Part shown: piece by piece, positions 7,331 through 15,712 of the stretch | Position numbering within the stretch: position 1 is the stretch's first letter | How the letters are laid out: every line of letters begins with the position of its first letter | DNA from: JBPBQZ01 sp050955105 | GTDB taxonomy: Bacteria > Pseudomonadota > Gammaproteobacteria > Burkholderiales > Burkholderiaceae | Reading direction: 5' to 3' | DNA: 21,982 nucleotides | Assembly (NCBI GenBank): GCA_050955105.1 | Contig: JBPBQZ010000129.1 | Location: forward strand, 1 to 21,982 | Notes under the pieces: generated by a model | Seen by the model: only the letters and a program-made list of their open reading frames with translations | Databases searched by the model: none | Told to the model about the DNA's origin: nothing | Position numbers and translations under genes: made by a program

Positions 7331-9118
7331 ATGAAAATTTTTTCGAAGGCAGCGAAAGAAGCGAATCCGATCAGCGCGTGGAGCATTATCCGGCCTTACT
7401 GGGTCTCTGAAGATCGCTGGCCGGCGCGTGGCTTACTGATCTTCGTGCTGGCATTGAATCTGGGCATCGTCTATATCAATTACCGGCTGAATGAATGGAA
7501 CGTCGGTTTCTATAACGCTTTGCAGACGCGTAATTCGAAAGAATTCTTTGCCGCGCTGGGCGAGTTTTCGATTCTCGCTTTCATTTTCATCGTGCTGTCG
7601 GTCGCGGCGACCTACTTCCAGCAAATGCTCGAATTCCGTTGGCGCCGATGGATCACCACACATTACATCGATCGCTGGCTGAATCAGCACACGTTCTACC
7701 GCATTCAACGTGACCAATTAGCAGACAACCCGGATCAGCGGATCTCCGACGATTTGCAGGCGCTGGCCTCGACTACGCTCTCGCTCACGCTGGACCTGTT
7801 ACCGACCTTGGTCACGCTGGCAACCTTCACGACCATTCTATGGGCGCTTTCCGGCCCACTCGCGTTCACGCTGGCCGGCGTACATCTGTCGATTCCCGGC
7901 TATCTGGTGTGGGCAGCGGTGTTCTACGCTTTGGTCGGATCGTACGTCATCTACAAAGCCGCGCATCCGATAGTAGGCGTGAGGTATCAGCAACAGCGTG
8001 TCGAAGCCAACTTTCGCTTTTCGCTGATACGCGTGCGAGAAAGTGCCGAAGAGATTGCGCTATATGACGCGCTTGACACGGAAGCCCGGCAACTGAACGG
8101 GGTGTTTGGCGCGATCCGCGACAACTGGCAGCAAGTGATGCGCTTCACCAGGCGCCTCACCTTGGTCAGTTCCCTGTATGGCCAGGGCGCCATTATCTTT
8201 CCGTTCTTTGCCGCCTCGCCCGGCTATTTCGCCGGAAAACTTTCACTGGGTGTCCTGATGCAGATATCCAGCGCGTTTGGCCAGGTCAGCAATTCGATGT
8301 CTTGGTTCATCAACAGTTTTTCGACGCTGGCGACCTGGCGCGCCACGGTAAATCGGCTGCGCGAATTTCAACGCGTGCTCGACACCCAGCACTACGGCGA
8401 AATCATTTCACCCGCGGTCGCGTCTGGCGGCATCAAACGTCATCTGGTTACCGACTCCGTGCTGCGCGTCAGCGATCTGTCATTGGCCTTGCCCAACGGC
8501 TCGCCCCTGTCGACGATTGGCTCGCTGGTAATCAAGCCGGGTTCGCGCTGGCTCGTACGCGGCCCGTCGGGCGCCGGCAAAAGCATGCTGTTCCGAGCGC
8601 TGGCAGGACTCTGGCCATTCGGCGAGGGCACCATCGAATTTCCGATCAGCGCGCATGCGCTGTTCATACCTCAGCGCAGCTATATACCGATCGGATCGTT
8701 GCGGGCAGCTATCTGCTACCCCGCGGACGTGAGCGTCTTCGACGATGCCGCTTGCCAGACCGCGCTCGAGGCCTGTCACCTGCACCAGTACACGAGCCGA
8801 CTCGACGACACCGCGCATTGGGAAAATGTCTTGTCGCCCGGCGAACAACAACGCCTGGCGTTGGCGCGCGTGCTGCTGACGGAACCGGATTTTGTTTTCC
8901 TGGATGAGGCGACCAGCGCGCTCGATGCGCACACCGAAGAGCAGGTCTATCAGACGCTGGTCGATAGACTGCCCGATACAGCCATCATCAGCATCGCGCA
9001 TCGGCAGACGCTGGCGGTGTATCACGAGAATGTGTTGGAGGTACGACCGATTGCGGCAGCGGAGGCCGCATCCCAAGGTCCATCGGCCCCGCCCTCGCCA
9101 TTGCCTTCGCTGGCTTAA
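7331..9118 (+). CDS. ABC transporter with fused permease and ATPase, SbmA/BacA-YddA type
   Basis: This 595-residue half transporter has an N-terminal membrane domain (about residues 30-340) and a C-terminal ATPase (about 375-570). Walker A is GPSGAGKS (411-418), the signature is LSPGEQQ (501-507), Walker B is DFVFLDE (520-526) and the switch is His557. The membrane part, with INYRLNEWNVGFYNALQ early on and EFRWRRWITTHYIDRWL, is typical of the SbmA/BacA-like family (ABC_membrane_2). Members with a fused ATPase (YddA, BclA, Rv1819c) move peptides or cobalamin-like compounds; the substrate here is unknown. It probably works as a homodimer in the inner membrane. The ATG at 7331 has only a weak AGG ribosome binding site. 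The last 25 residues are Ala/Pro/Ser-rich. It stands alone on the plus strand. Confidence 0.9.
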   Translation: MKIFSKAAKEANPISAWSIIRPYWVSEDRWPARGLLIFVLALNLGIVYINYRLNEWNVGFYNALQTRNSKEFFAALGEFSILAFIFIVLSVAATYFQQMLEFRWRRWITTHYIDRWLNQHTFYRIQRDQLADNPDQRISDDLQALASTTLSLTLDLLPTLVTLATFTTILWALSGPLAFTLAGVHLSIPGYLVWAAVFYALVGSYVIYKAAHPIVGVRYQQQRVEANFRFSLIRVRESAEEIALYDALDTEARQLNGVFGAIRDNWQQVMRFTRRLTLVSSLYGQGAIIFPFFAASPGYFAGKLSLGVLMQISSAFGQVSNSMSWFINSFSTLATWRATVNRLREFQRVLDTQHYGEIISPAVASGGIKRHLVTDSVLRVSDLSLALPNGSPLSTIGSLVIKPGSRWLVRGPSGAGKSMLFRALAGLWPFGEGTIEFPISAHALFIPQRSYIPIGSLRAAICYPADVSVFDDAACQTALEACHLHQYTSRLDDTAHWENVLSPGEQQRLALARVLLTEPDFVFLDEATSALDAHTEEQVYQTLVDRLPDTAIISIAHRQTLAVYHENVLEVRPIAAAEAASQGPSAPPSPLPSLA

Positions 9119-9139
9119 GGCAACCGGCTTAAGGCAACC
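9112..9139 (+). repeat. Two tandem copies of a 14-bp unit across the exporter stop codon
   Basis: GGCTTAAGGCAACC occurs at 9112-9125 and immediately again at 9126-9139, followed by a further GGC. The TAA stop of the exporter gene lies in the first copy and is duplicated in the second. It looks like a recent slippage duplication. Confidence 0.85.
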
Positions 9140-9199
9140 GGCGGACCATCGAATCCGCCGCAGAAGCGAACCCGGTAACCGCAAGACACGTGACTAGCG

Positions 9200-9227
9200 C
9201 AGGCGCACTGCCCTCGGCAGGCGCCTG
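9200..9227. terminator. Long hairpin between convergent exporter and gltD genes
   Basis: CAGGCGC (9200-9206) pairs with GCGCCTG (9221-9227), and inside it CTGCC (9208-9212) pairs with GGCAG (9216-9220) around a CTC loop. That gives 12 bp with a single bulged A. Its place between two convergent gene ends suggests a bidirectional terminator. No T-run follows on either strand, so it may block exonucleases rather than terminate alone. Confidence 0.55.
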
Positions 9228-9245
9228 CCCGTTACCTCAGCGGAG

Positions 9246-10712
9246 CTAGCGCGGCAACTCCGACGCACCCATCAAGAACTCGTCGACCGCTCGCGCGCAC
9301 TGACGACCTTCGCGAATCGCCCACACCACCAGCGATTGTCCACGCCGCATATCACCCGCGGCGAACACCTTGGGCACATTCGTCACGTAGGCAGCCGTGC
9401 CTTCGGTGCTGGCGCGGGCATTGCCCCGGCCATCTTTCTCCACACCAAACGCATCAAGCACGCCGGCCAGCGGCGACACGAAACCCATCGCCAGCAGCAC
9501 CAGGTCCGCCTTCATTTCGAATTCCGAATCGGGCACTTCGACCATCCGCCCTTCCTTCCATTCGACACGTGCGGCGATCAGCCTCTCGACCTTGCCGTTG
9601 CTGCCCTCGAAGCGCTTGGTAGCCACCGCCCAATCGCGGTCGCAGCCCTCTTCATGCGATGAAGAGGTACGCAGCTTCACCGGCCAATACGGCCAGACCA
9701 GCGGCTTGTTTTCAGATTCGGGCGCCTTCGGCATCAGTTCGAATTGCGCAACGCCGAGCGCGCCGTGACGATTCGACGTGCCGACGCAATCCGAACCGGT
9801 ATCGCCACCGCCGATCACCACCACATGCTTGCCGGTCGCAAGAATCTGCCCGGGCACGCTGTCGCCGGCATCGACCTTGTTCTGCTGCGGCAGGAATTCC
9901 ATCGCGTAATGCACACCCGCCAGTTCCCGGCCGGGCACTGGCAGGTCGCGCGGCGCCTCGGCGCCTCCGGAAATGATCACCGCATCGAATTCGGCAGCCA
10001 GTTGCTCCGGAGAAATCGTCTCGACCGCGTCGTTGTTCACATACGACGGCAACGTGGCCGTGCCGATGAAAACGCTGGTGCGGAAGGTCACGCCTTCAGC
10101 CTGCATCTGCTCCACACGGCGATCGATCAGGCCCTTTTCGAGCTTGAAGTCGGGAATGCCATAACGCAGCAGGCCCCCAACGCGATCGTTCTTCTCGAAT
10201 ACCGTCACGTCGTGACCGACGCGCGCCAACTGCTGCGCCGCCGCCAAGCCGGCGGGACCGGAGCCGACCACCGCCACCTTCTTGCCGGTTTTGTGCTGCG
10301 CCGGCTGCGGCTTGACCCATCCCTCCGCCCACGCCTTGTCGATGATGGCGCGTTCGATCGACTTGATGCCGACCGCATCGCTGGTGATGTTCAGCGTGCA
10401 CGCGGCTTCACAAGGCGCCGGACAAATACGGCCGGTAAATTCGGGGAAGTTGTTGGTCGAATGCAATACGTCGATTGCCGTCGCCCACTCCTGCCGAAAC
10501 ACCAGGTCGTTGAAGTCGGGAATGATGTTGTTGACCGGGCAGCCGTTATTGCAAAACGGAATGCCGCAATCCATACAACGCGCGCCTTGCACTTTGGCAT
10601 CCTCGTCGGACAGGCCGAAAACGAATTCCTTGTAGTGCTTCAGTCGCGCGACCGGCGGCTCATACGTCTCGTGACGCCGCTCGAATTCTAGAAAACCGGT
10701 TGCCTTGCCCAT
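9246..10712 (-). CDS. gltD: Glutamate synthase (NADPH) small subunit GltD
   Basis: This 488-residue protein supplies electrons from NADPH to GltB in the GOGAT reaction (glutamine + 2-oxoglutarate to two glutamates). The N-terminal iron-sulfur region has cysteines 46, 49, 54 and 58 (CMDCGIPFCNNGC) and cysteines 97, 101 and 105 (CPAPCEAAC). The FAD site is VGSGPAG (149-155) and the NADPH site is IGGGDTG (300-306). The length fits the family. A GGAAAG ribosome binding site precedes the ATG, which lies 37 nt after gltB, so the two are co-transcribed. Confidence 0.96.
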   Translation of the reverse strand: MGKATGFLEFERRHETYEPPVARLKHYKEFVFGLSDEDAKVQGARCMDCGIPFCNNGCPVNNIIPDFNDLVFRQEWATAIDVLHSTNNFPEFTGRICPAPCEAACTLNITSDAVGIKSIERAIIDKAWAEGWVKPQPAQHKTGKKVAVVGSGPAGLAAAQQLARVGHDVTVFEKNDRVGGLLRYGIPDFKLEKGLIDRRVEQMQAEGVTFRTSVFIGTATLPSYVNNDAVETISPEQLAAEFDAVIISGGAEAPRDLPVPGRELAGVHYAMEFLPQQNKVDAGDSVPGQILATGKHVVVIGGGDTGSDCVGTSNRHGALGVAQFELMPKAPESENKPLVWPYWPVKLRTSSSHEEGCDRDWAVATKRFEGSNGKVERLIAARVEWKEGRMVEVPDSEFEMKADLVLLAMGFVSPLAGVLDAFGVEKDGRGNARASTEGTAAYVTNVPKVFAAGDMRRGQSLVVWAIREGRQCARAVDEFLMGASELPR

Positions 10713-10749
10713 TTGCTTTCCGTGTTCTTCGTGAGGGGATGGGCGGCCG

Positions 10750-13700
10750 TCAGGCCGTTACCGCTGCTTTTTGCGCAGCTTCGTCGCCCGCCACCTTGCG
10801 AGCCGCCATATCGCCCAACGCGCGGCGATACTCGGTGGGGAATACCTTGACGAAGTGACTACGTGCTTCGTCCCAGTTTTCCAGCAGGCGTTTGGCGCGC
10901 ATCGAGCCAGTGAACTGGAAGTGCCGTTCGACCAGATCGCGCAACAGCACGTCGTCGGTCTTGCCCGTATGCCACAGGGCGCGGTCCAGCTTGGCCGTTT
11001 GCTCGCCGTTCGACATCACCGTTTCCAGCGCCACCATCGAGGTATTGCAGCGCGGCGCAAATTCGCCGTCCGGATCGTAGACATAAGCAATGCCGCCCGA
11101 CATGCCCGCTGCAAAATTGCGGCCGGTTTCGCCCAGCACGACGACCGTGCCGCCCGTCATGTATTCGCAGCCGTGGTCACCCGTGCCTTCCACGACCGCC
11201 GTCGCGCCGGAGTTGCGCACACAGAAACGCTCGCCGGCCACGCCCCGCAGGAATGCCTCGCCCTCGACCGCGCCGTACAAGACGGTGTTGCCGCAGATGA
11301 TGTTTTCATGCGCTTCGCCGCGGAAATCATTAGTCGGCCGAATGATGACGCGACCGCCTGACAAGCCCTTGCCGACGTAATCGTTGCCGTCGCCGACCAG
11401 ATCGAGCGTAACGCCGCGCGCCAGGAACGCGCCGAAGCTTTGACCGGCCGTGCCCTTCAACTGAATGTGGATGGTGTCGTCCGCCAGCCCTTCATGACCG
11501 TAGCGCCGCGCCACTTCACCGGACAACATCGCGCCCACCGTGCGGTTGACGTTGCGCACCGGATGGATGAACGACACATGCTCGCGTTGCTCGAGCGCGG
11601 CCCGCGATTTTTCGATCAGCACATGATCGAGCGCGCGTTCCAGCCCGTGGTTTTGCGTTTCGAGATGACGCGGCGGCACACCCGGCAGGCCTTCCGGCTC
11701 GTGGAAGATGCGCGAGAAGTCGAGTCCCGATGCCTTCCAATGGGCAATGCCCTTGCGCGTATCGAGCAGGCTGACCTGGCCGATCAAATCTTCGAAGCGG
11801 GCGATGCCCAACTGCGCCATGATCTCGCGCACTTCTTCGGCGACGAAGAAGAAGAAGTTGACGACATGCTCGGGCTGCCCCTGGAACTTCGCGCGCAACA
11901 AGGGATCTTGCGTAGCGACGCCGACCGGGCAGGTGTTCAGATGGCACTTGCGCATCATGATGCAGCCTTCGGCCACCAGCGGCGCGGTGGCAAAGCCGAA
12001 CTCATCGGCACCCAGCAAGGCACCGATCACCACGTCGCGGCCGGTCTTCATCTGTCCGTCGGCCTGCACGCGGATACGGCTGCGCAGCCGGTTCAGCACC
12101 AGCGTCTGCTGCGTCTCGGCCAAGCCCAATTCCCACGGCGAGCCCGCATATTTGATCGACGACAGCGGTGACGCGCCGGTACCGCCATCATGGCCGGCGA
12201 TCACGACGTGATCGGCCTTGGCCTTCGCCACGCCCGCTGCGACCGTCCCCACCCCCACTTCCGATACCAGCTTCACCGAAATGCCGGCACGCGGGTTGGC
12301 GTTCTTCAAGTCGTGAATCAGTTGCGCCAGATCTTCGATCGAATAGATATCGTGATGCGGCGGCGGCGAAATCAGGCCCACGCCCGGCACCGAATAGCGC
12401 AGCTTGCCGATGTAGTCGCTGACCTTGTGGCCCGGCAACTGACCGCCTTCGCCAGGCTTCGCGCCCTGCGCCATCTTGATCTGGATCTGATCGGCCGAGA
12501 CCAGGTATTCGGCGGTCACACCGAAGCGGCCGGACGCGACCTGCTTGATCTTCGAGCGCAGCGAATCGCCGTCTTGCAAGACGGTATCGCGCACGATCGC
12601 TTCGTTACCCACGATGCCCGCGACGGTTTCGCCCGCCTTGATCGGAATGCCGCGCAATTCGTTGCGATAGCGCTTTTCGTCCTCGCCGCCTTCGCCGGTG
12701 TTCGACTTGCCGCCTATGCGGTTCATCGCAATCGCCAGCGTCGTGTGCGCTTCGGTCGAAATCGAGCCCAGCGACATCGCGCCAGTGGCGAAGCGCTTGA
12801 CGATTTCCTTCGCCGACTCGACGTCGTCGAGCGGAATCGCCTTCGCCGGATCGACCTTGAATTCGAACAGGCCACGCAGCGTCATGTGGCGACGCCCCTG
12901 GTCGTTGATCAGGTTCGCGTATTCCTTGTACGTTTGATACGAATTGCTGCGCGCCGAATGCTGCAGCTTCGCCACCGCGTCGGGCGTCCACATATGCTCT
13001 TCGCCGCGCACGCGATACGCGTATTCACCCCCCGCGTCGAGCATCGTCGCCAGCACCGGGTTTTCGCCATACGCGTCGCGATGCAGACGAATCGCTTCCT
13101 CGGCCACTTCGAAAATGCCGATGCCGCCGACGTTCGACGCCGTGCCCTTGAAATAGCGCGACGTCAACGACGGACCCAGACCGATCGCCTCGAAAATCTG
13201 CGCGCCGGTATAAGACATATAGGTCGAAATGCCCATCTTCGACATGACCTTCAGCAAGCCCTTCCCAAGCGCCTTGACGAAGTTTTTCACCGCCTTGTCC
13301 GGCGACAGTTCGCCCGACAGGCTTTGCGCCATGTGACCGATGGTTTCCATCGCCAGGTACGGATGGATCGCTTCCGCGCCATAGCCTGCCAGCAGTGCGA
13401 AATGATGCACTTCGCGGGCCGAGCCGGTCTCTACCACCAGGCCGGTACTGGTGCGCAACCCCTTCTGCACCAGGTCGATATGCACCGCCGAGGTAGCCAG
13501 CAACGCCGGAATGGCGACGTTCTCGCGATTGGCGCGACGGTCTGAAACGATCAGGATGTTGTAGCCCGAACGCACCGCGTCGATCGCTTCGGCACACAGG
13601 GAGGCCAGACGCGCCTCGATACCTTCCTTGCCCCAATCGATCGGATAGGTAATGTCGAGCTCGTACGACCGGAACTTGCCCCCGGTGTACTGATCGATGC

Positions 13701-15480
13701 TGCGAATCCGCGCGATGTCCTTGAAGTCGAGAATCGGCTGTTCCACTTCCAGCCGCATCGGCGGATTGACGTTGTTGGTATCGAGCAGGTTCGGCTTCGG
13801 GCCGATGAACGACACCAGCGACATCACCATGTTCTCGCGGATCGGATCGATCGGCGGGTTCGTCACCTGTGCGAACAGTTGGCGGAAGTAGTGGTACAGC
13901 GTCTTGTTCTTGTTGGACATCACCGCCAGCGGCGAGTCGTTGCCCATCGAGCCGATCGCTTCCTCGCCCGACAAGGCCATCGGCGCCATCAGGAACTTCA
14001 AATCTTCCTGCGTATAGCCGAAGGCCTGCTGCAAATCGAGCAGCGGCGCGGTTTCGCGTTGCGCGGCGATTTCATCCGGACGCGGATCGATTTCGTCGAG
14101 CTTGATGCGTACCGCATCGATCCAGCTCTTGTAGGGCTTGGCGTTCGACAAGTTGTCCTTCAGTTCCTTGTCGCCGATGATGCGGCCCTGCTCCATGTCG
14201 ATCAGGAACATCTTGCCCGGCTGCAGCCGCCACTTCTTGACGATGCGCGACTCCGGCACCGGCAACACACCGGCTTCGGACGCCATGATGACGACATCGT
14301 CTTCGGTCACGCAATAACGCGCCGGACGCAAGCCGTTACGGTCGAGCGTGGCGCCGATTTGCCGGCCGTCAGTGAAGGCGATCGCCGCCGGGCCATCCCA
14401 GGGCTCCATCATGGCCGCGTGATATTCGTAGAAGGCGCGACGGTTGTCGTCCATCTGCGTATGTTGTTCCCAGGCCTCGGGAATCATCATCATCATCGCG
14501 TGTACCAGCGGATAGCCGGCCATCACCAGCAATTCGAGGCAGTTGTCGAACGACGCAGTGTCGGATTGACCCGGGTAGATCAAGGGCCAAAGCTTTTGCA
14601 AGTCATTGCCGAGCACCGCGCTCGAAATTGCGCCGGTACGCGCGGACAGCCAGTTGACGTTGCCCTTCACGGTGTTGATTTCACCGTTGTGGGCAATCAT
14701 TCGATACGGATGCGCCAGCTCCCAGGCCGGGAAGGTGTTGGTCGAGAAGCGCTGATGGACGAGCGCCAGCGCCGAGACCGTGCGCGGGTCTTGCAGGTCA
14801 AGATAGTATTCGCCGACCTGGCCGGCCAGCAGCAAGCCCTTATAGACGATCGTGCGCGCCGACATCGACGCGACGAAGTATTCCTTGCCATGCTTGAGCT
14901 GCAAAGCCTGAATGCGATGGCTGGCGGTCTTGCGGATGACGTACAGCTTACGTTCAAGCGCGTCGGTCACGATCACGTCGCGGCCGCGGCCGATGAAAAT
15001 CTGACGAATCACCGGCTCGGTCGCTTGCACCGCGGGCGACATCGGCATGGCGTGGTCGACCGGCACGTCGCGCCAGCCGAGGACCAGTTGCCCTTCCGCC
15101 TTGACGGTGCGCTCCAGCTCTTGCTCGCAGGCCAACCGCGAAGCCTGCTCTTTCGGCAGGAATACCATGCCCACGCCATATTCACCGGCCGGCGGCAGCT
15201 CGATACCCTGCAGCGCCATTTCCTCGCGGTAAAACGCGTCGGGAATCTGCACCAGGATGCCCGCGCCGTCGCCCATCAGCGGATCGGCGCCGACCGCGCC
15301 CCGATGGTCGAGGTTTTCGAGAATTTTCAAGCCCTGGAGCACGATTTCGTGAGTCTTGCGGCCTTTTATATGGGCGACAAAACCTACGCCGCACGCATCG
15401 TGTTCGTTGCGGGGGTCGTAAAGCCCTTGAGCGGCGGGGACGCCGACGGCTGCAGCCGCCTGGGGAGCGCGATCATTCAT
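10750..15480 (-). CDS. gltB: Glutamate synthase (NADPH) large subunit GltB
   Basis: This 1576-residue protein carries the glutaminase and synthase sites of GOGAT. Residues 1-29 look like the usual propeptide; cleavage before Cys30 (in HDACGVGFVAHIKG) would expose the N-terminal nucleophile of the type II glutamine amidotransferase domain. The central and FMN-binding synthase domains follow, with SRFGVTAEYL and GAKPGEGGQLPG. The 3Fe-4S cysteines are 1173, 1179 and 1184, in the CHLNTCPVG segment. The C-terminus is the Gly-rich beta-helix (GGTVVVLGETGRNFAAG). The ATG at 15480 is chosen because it gives a normal-length propeptide; an open frame reaches 15615 but runs through the promoter region. 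The ribosome binding site is weak (GACGG). Confidence 0.96.
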   Translation of the reverse strand: MNDRAPQAAAAVGVPAAQGLYDPRNEHDACGVGFVAHIKGRKTHEIVLQGLKILENLDHRGAVGADPLMGDGAGILVQIPDAFYREEMALQGIELPPAGEYGVGMVFLPKEQASRLACEQELERTVKAEGQLVLGWRDVPVDHAMPMSPAVQATEPVIRQIFIGRGRDVIVTDALERKLYVIRKTASHRIQALQLKHGKEYFVASMSARTIVYKGLLLAGQVGEYYLDLQDPRTVSALALVHQRFSTNTFPAWELAHPYRMIAHNGEINTVKGNVNWLSARTGAISSAVLGNDLQKLWPLIYPGQSDTASFDNCLELLVMAGYPLVHAMMMMIPEAWEQHTQMDDNRRAFYEYHAAMMEPWDGPAAIAFTDGRQIGATLDRNGLRPARYCVTEDDVVIMASEAGVLPVPESRIVKKWRLQPGKMFLIDMEQGRIIGDKELKDNLSNAKPYKSWIDAVRIKLDEIDPRPDEIAAQRETAPLLDLQQAFGYTQEDLKFLMAPMALSGEEAIGSMGNDSPLAVMSNKNKTLYHYFRQLFAQVTNPPIDPIRENMVMSLVSFIGPKPNLLDTNNVNPPMRLEVEQPILDFKDIARIRSIDQYTGGKFRSYELDITYPIDWGKEGIEARLASLCAEAIDAVRSGYNILIVSDRRANRENVAIPALLATSAVHIDLVQKGLRTSTGLVVETGSAREVHHFALLAGYGAEAIHPYLAMETIGHMAQSLSGELSPDKAVKNFVKALGKGLLKVMSKMGISTYMSYTGAQIFEAIGLGPSLTSRYFKGTASNVGGIGIFEVAEEAIRLHRDAYGENPVLATMLDAGGEYAYRVRGEEHMWTPDAVAKLQHSARSNSYQTYKEYANLINDQGRRHMTLRGLFEFKVDPAKAIPLDDVESAKEIVKRFATGAMSLGSISTEAHTTLAIAMNRIGGKSNTGEGGEDEKRYRNELRGIPIKAGETVAGIVGNEAIVRDTVLQDGDSLRSKIKQVASGRFGVTAEYLVSADQIQIKMAQGAKPGEGGQLPGHKVSDYIGKLRYSVPGVGLISPPPHHDIYSIEDLAQLIHDLKNANPRAGISVKLVSEVGVGTVAAGVAKAKADHVVIAGHDGGTGASPLSSIKYAGSPWELGLAETQQTLVLNRLRSRIRVQADGQMKTGRDVVIGALLGADEFGFATAPLVAEGCIMMRKCHLNTCPVGVATQDPLLRAKFQGQPEHVVNFFFFVAEEVREIMAQLGIARFEDLIGQVSLLDTRKGIAHWKASGLDFSRIFHEPEGLPGVPPRHLETQNHGLERALDHVLIEKSRAALEQREHVSFIHPVRNVNRTVGAMLSGEVARRYGHEGLADDTIHIQLKGTAGQSFGAFLARGVTLDLVGDGNDYVGKGLSGGRVIIRPTNDFRGEAHENIICGNTVLYGAVEGEAFLRGVAGERFCVRNSGATAVVEGTGDHGCEYMTGGTVVVLGETGRNFAAGMSGGIAYVYDPDGEFAPRCNTSMVALETVMSNGEQTAKLDRALWHTGKTDDVLLRDLVERHFQFTGSMRAKRLLENWDEARSHFVKVFPTEYRRALGDMAARKVAGDEAAQKAAVTA

Positions 15481-15501
15481 GGGGACACCGTCTTGTAAGA
15501 G

Positions 15502-15515
15502 AGCCGGAAACCGGC
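15502..15515 (-). promoter_or_regulatory. gltB leader hairpin, proximal
   Basis: GCCGG and CCGGC are separated by three bases, giving a 5-bp GC stem 21 nt before the gltB ATG. It lies in the predicted leader, just beside the larger hairpin at 15519-15535. Confidence 0.45.
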
Positions 15516-15518
15516 ATA

Positions 15519-15535
15519 GGCGATCTTCGATCGCC
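15519..15535 (-). promoter_or_regulatory. gltB leader hairpin, distal
   Basis: GGCGATC and GATCGCC form a perfect 7-bp stem; the loop on the transcribed strand is GAA. With the neighbouring hairpin it gives a structured leader before gltB, possibly stabilising the mRNA or controlling translation. Confidence 0.5.
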
Positions 15536-15596
15536 GCGCTCCGAGGGCCTGTAGACCAGAGGCTCGGGTTTTCCCGGAACTTGCGTTTGAAATCGA

Positions 15597-15623
15597 AATA
15601 TACGCGACGCTGCAATATTTCAA
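15597..15623 (-). promoter_or_regulatory. Predicted gltBD promoter
   Basis: On the minus strand TTGAAA (15623-15618) and TATATT (15602-15597) each match five of six consensus bases, with a 15-bp spacer that is shorter than ideal. The bases upstream (15624-15640) are AT-rich, like an UP element. Transcription would begin near 15590, giving a leader of about 110 nt. A dyad TGNAATATTNCA at 15611-15622 overlaps the -35 box and may be an operator. Confidence 0.5.
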
Positions 15624-15645
15624 CAAGAAAAATTTAATGATCTGA

Positions 15646-15688
15646 CCCTTTAATCGGCTTGCACCAGAGCGGGGCGCCATTTAAAGGG
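15646..15688. repeat. Short inverted repeat beside the RAYT-like gene
   Basis: CCCTTTAA (15646-15653) and TTAAAGGG (15681-15688) are exact reverse complements 27 nt apart, lying between the end of the transposase-like gene and the gltB promoter. Their outer flanks, TGATCTGA and GGACACATCGAC, resemble short ends often seen next to REP-associated tyrosine transposase genes. The link is from memory of such loci, not from a search. Confidence 0.35.
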
Positions 15689-15712
15689 GACACATCGACA
15701 ATTTGCCAGGTC

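Noticed and set aside
12190..15498. Long plus-strand open frames of 451 and 539 codons opposite gltB
   Set aside because: They lie wholly antisense to a gene with clear domains, have no recognisable motifs and are Arg/His/Ala-rich, as expected for shadow frames in high-GC DNA.
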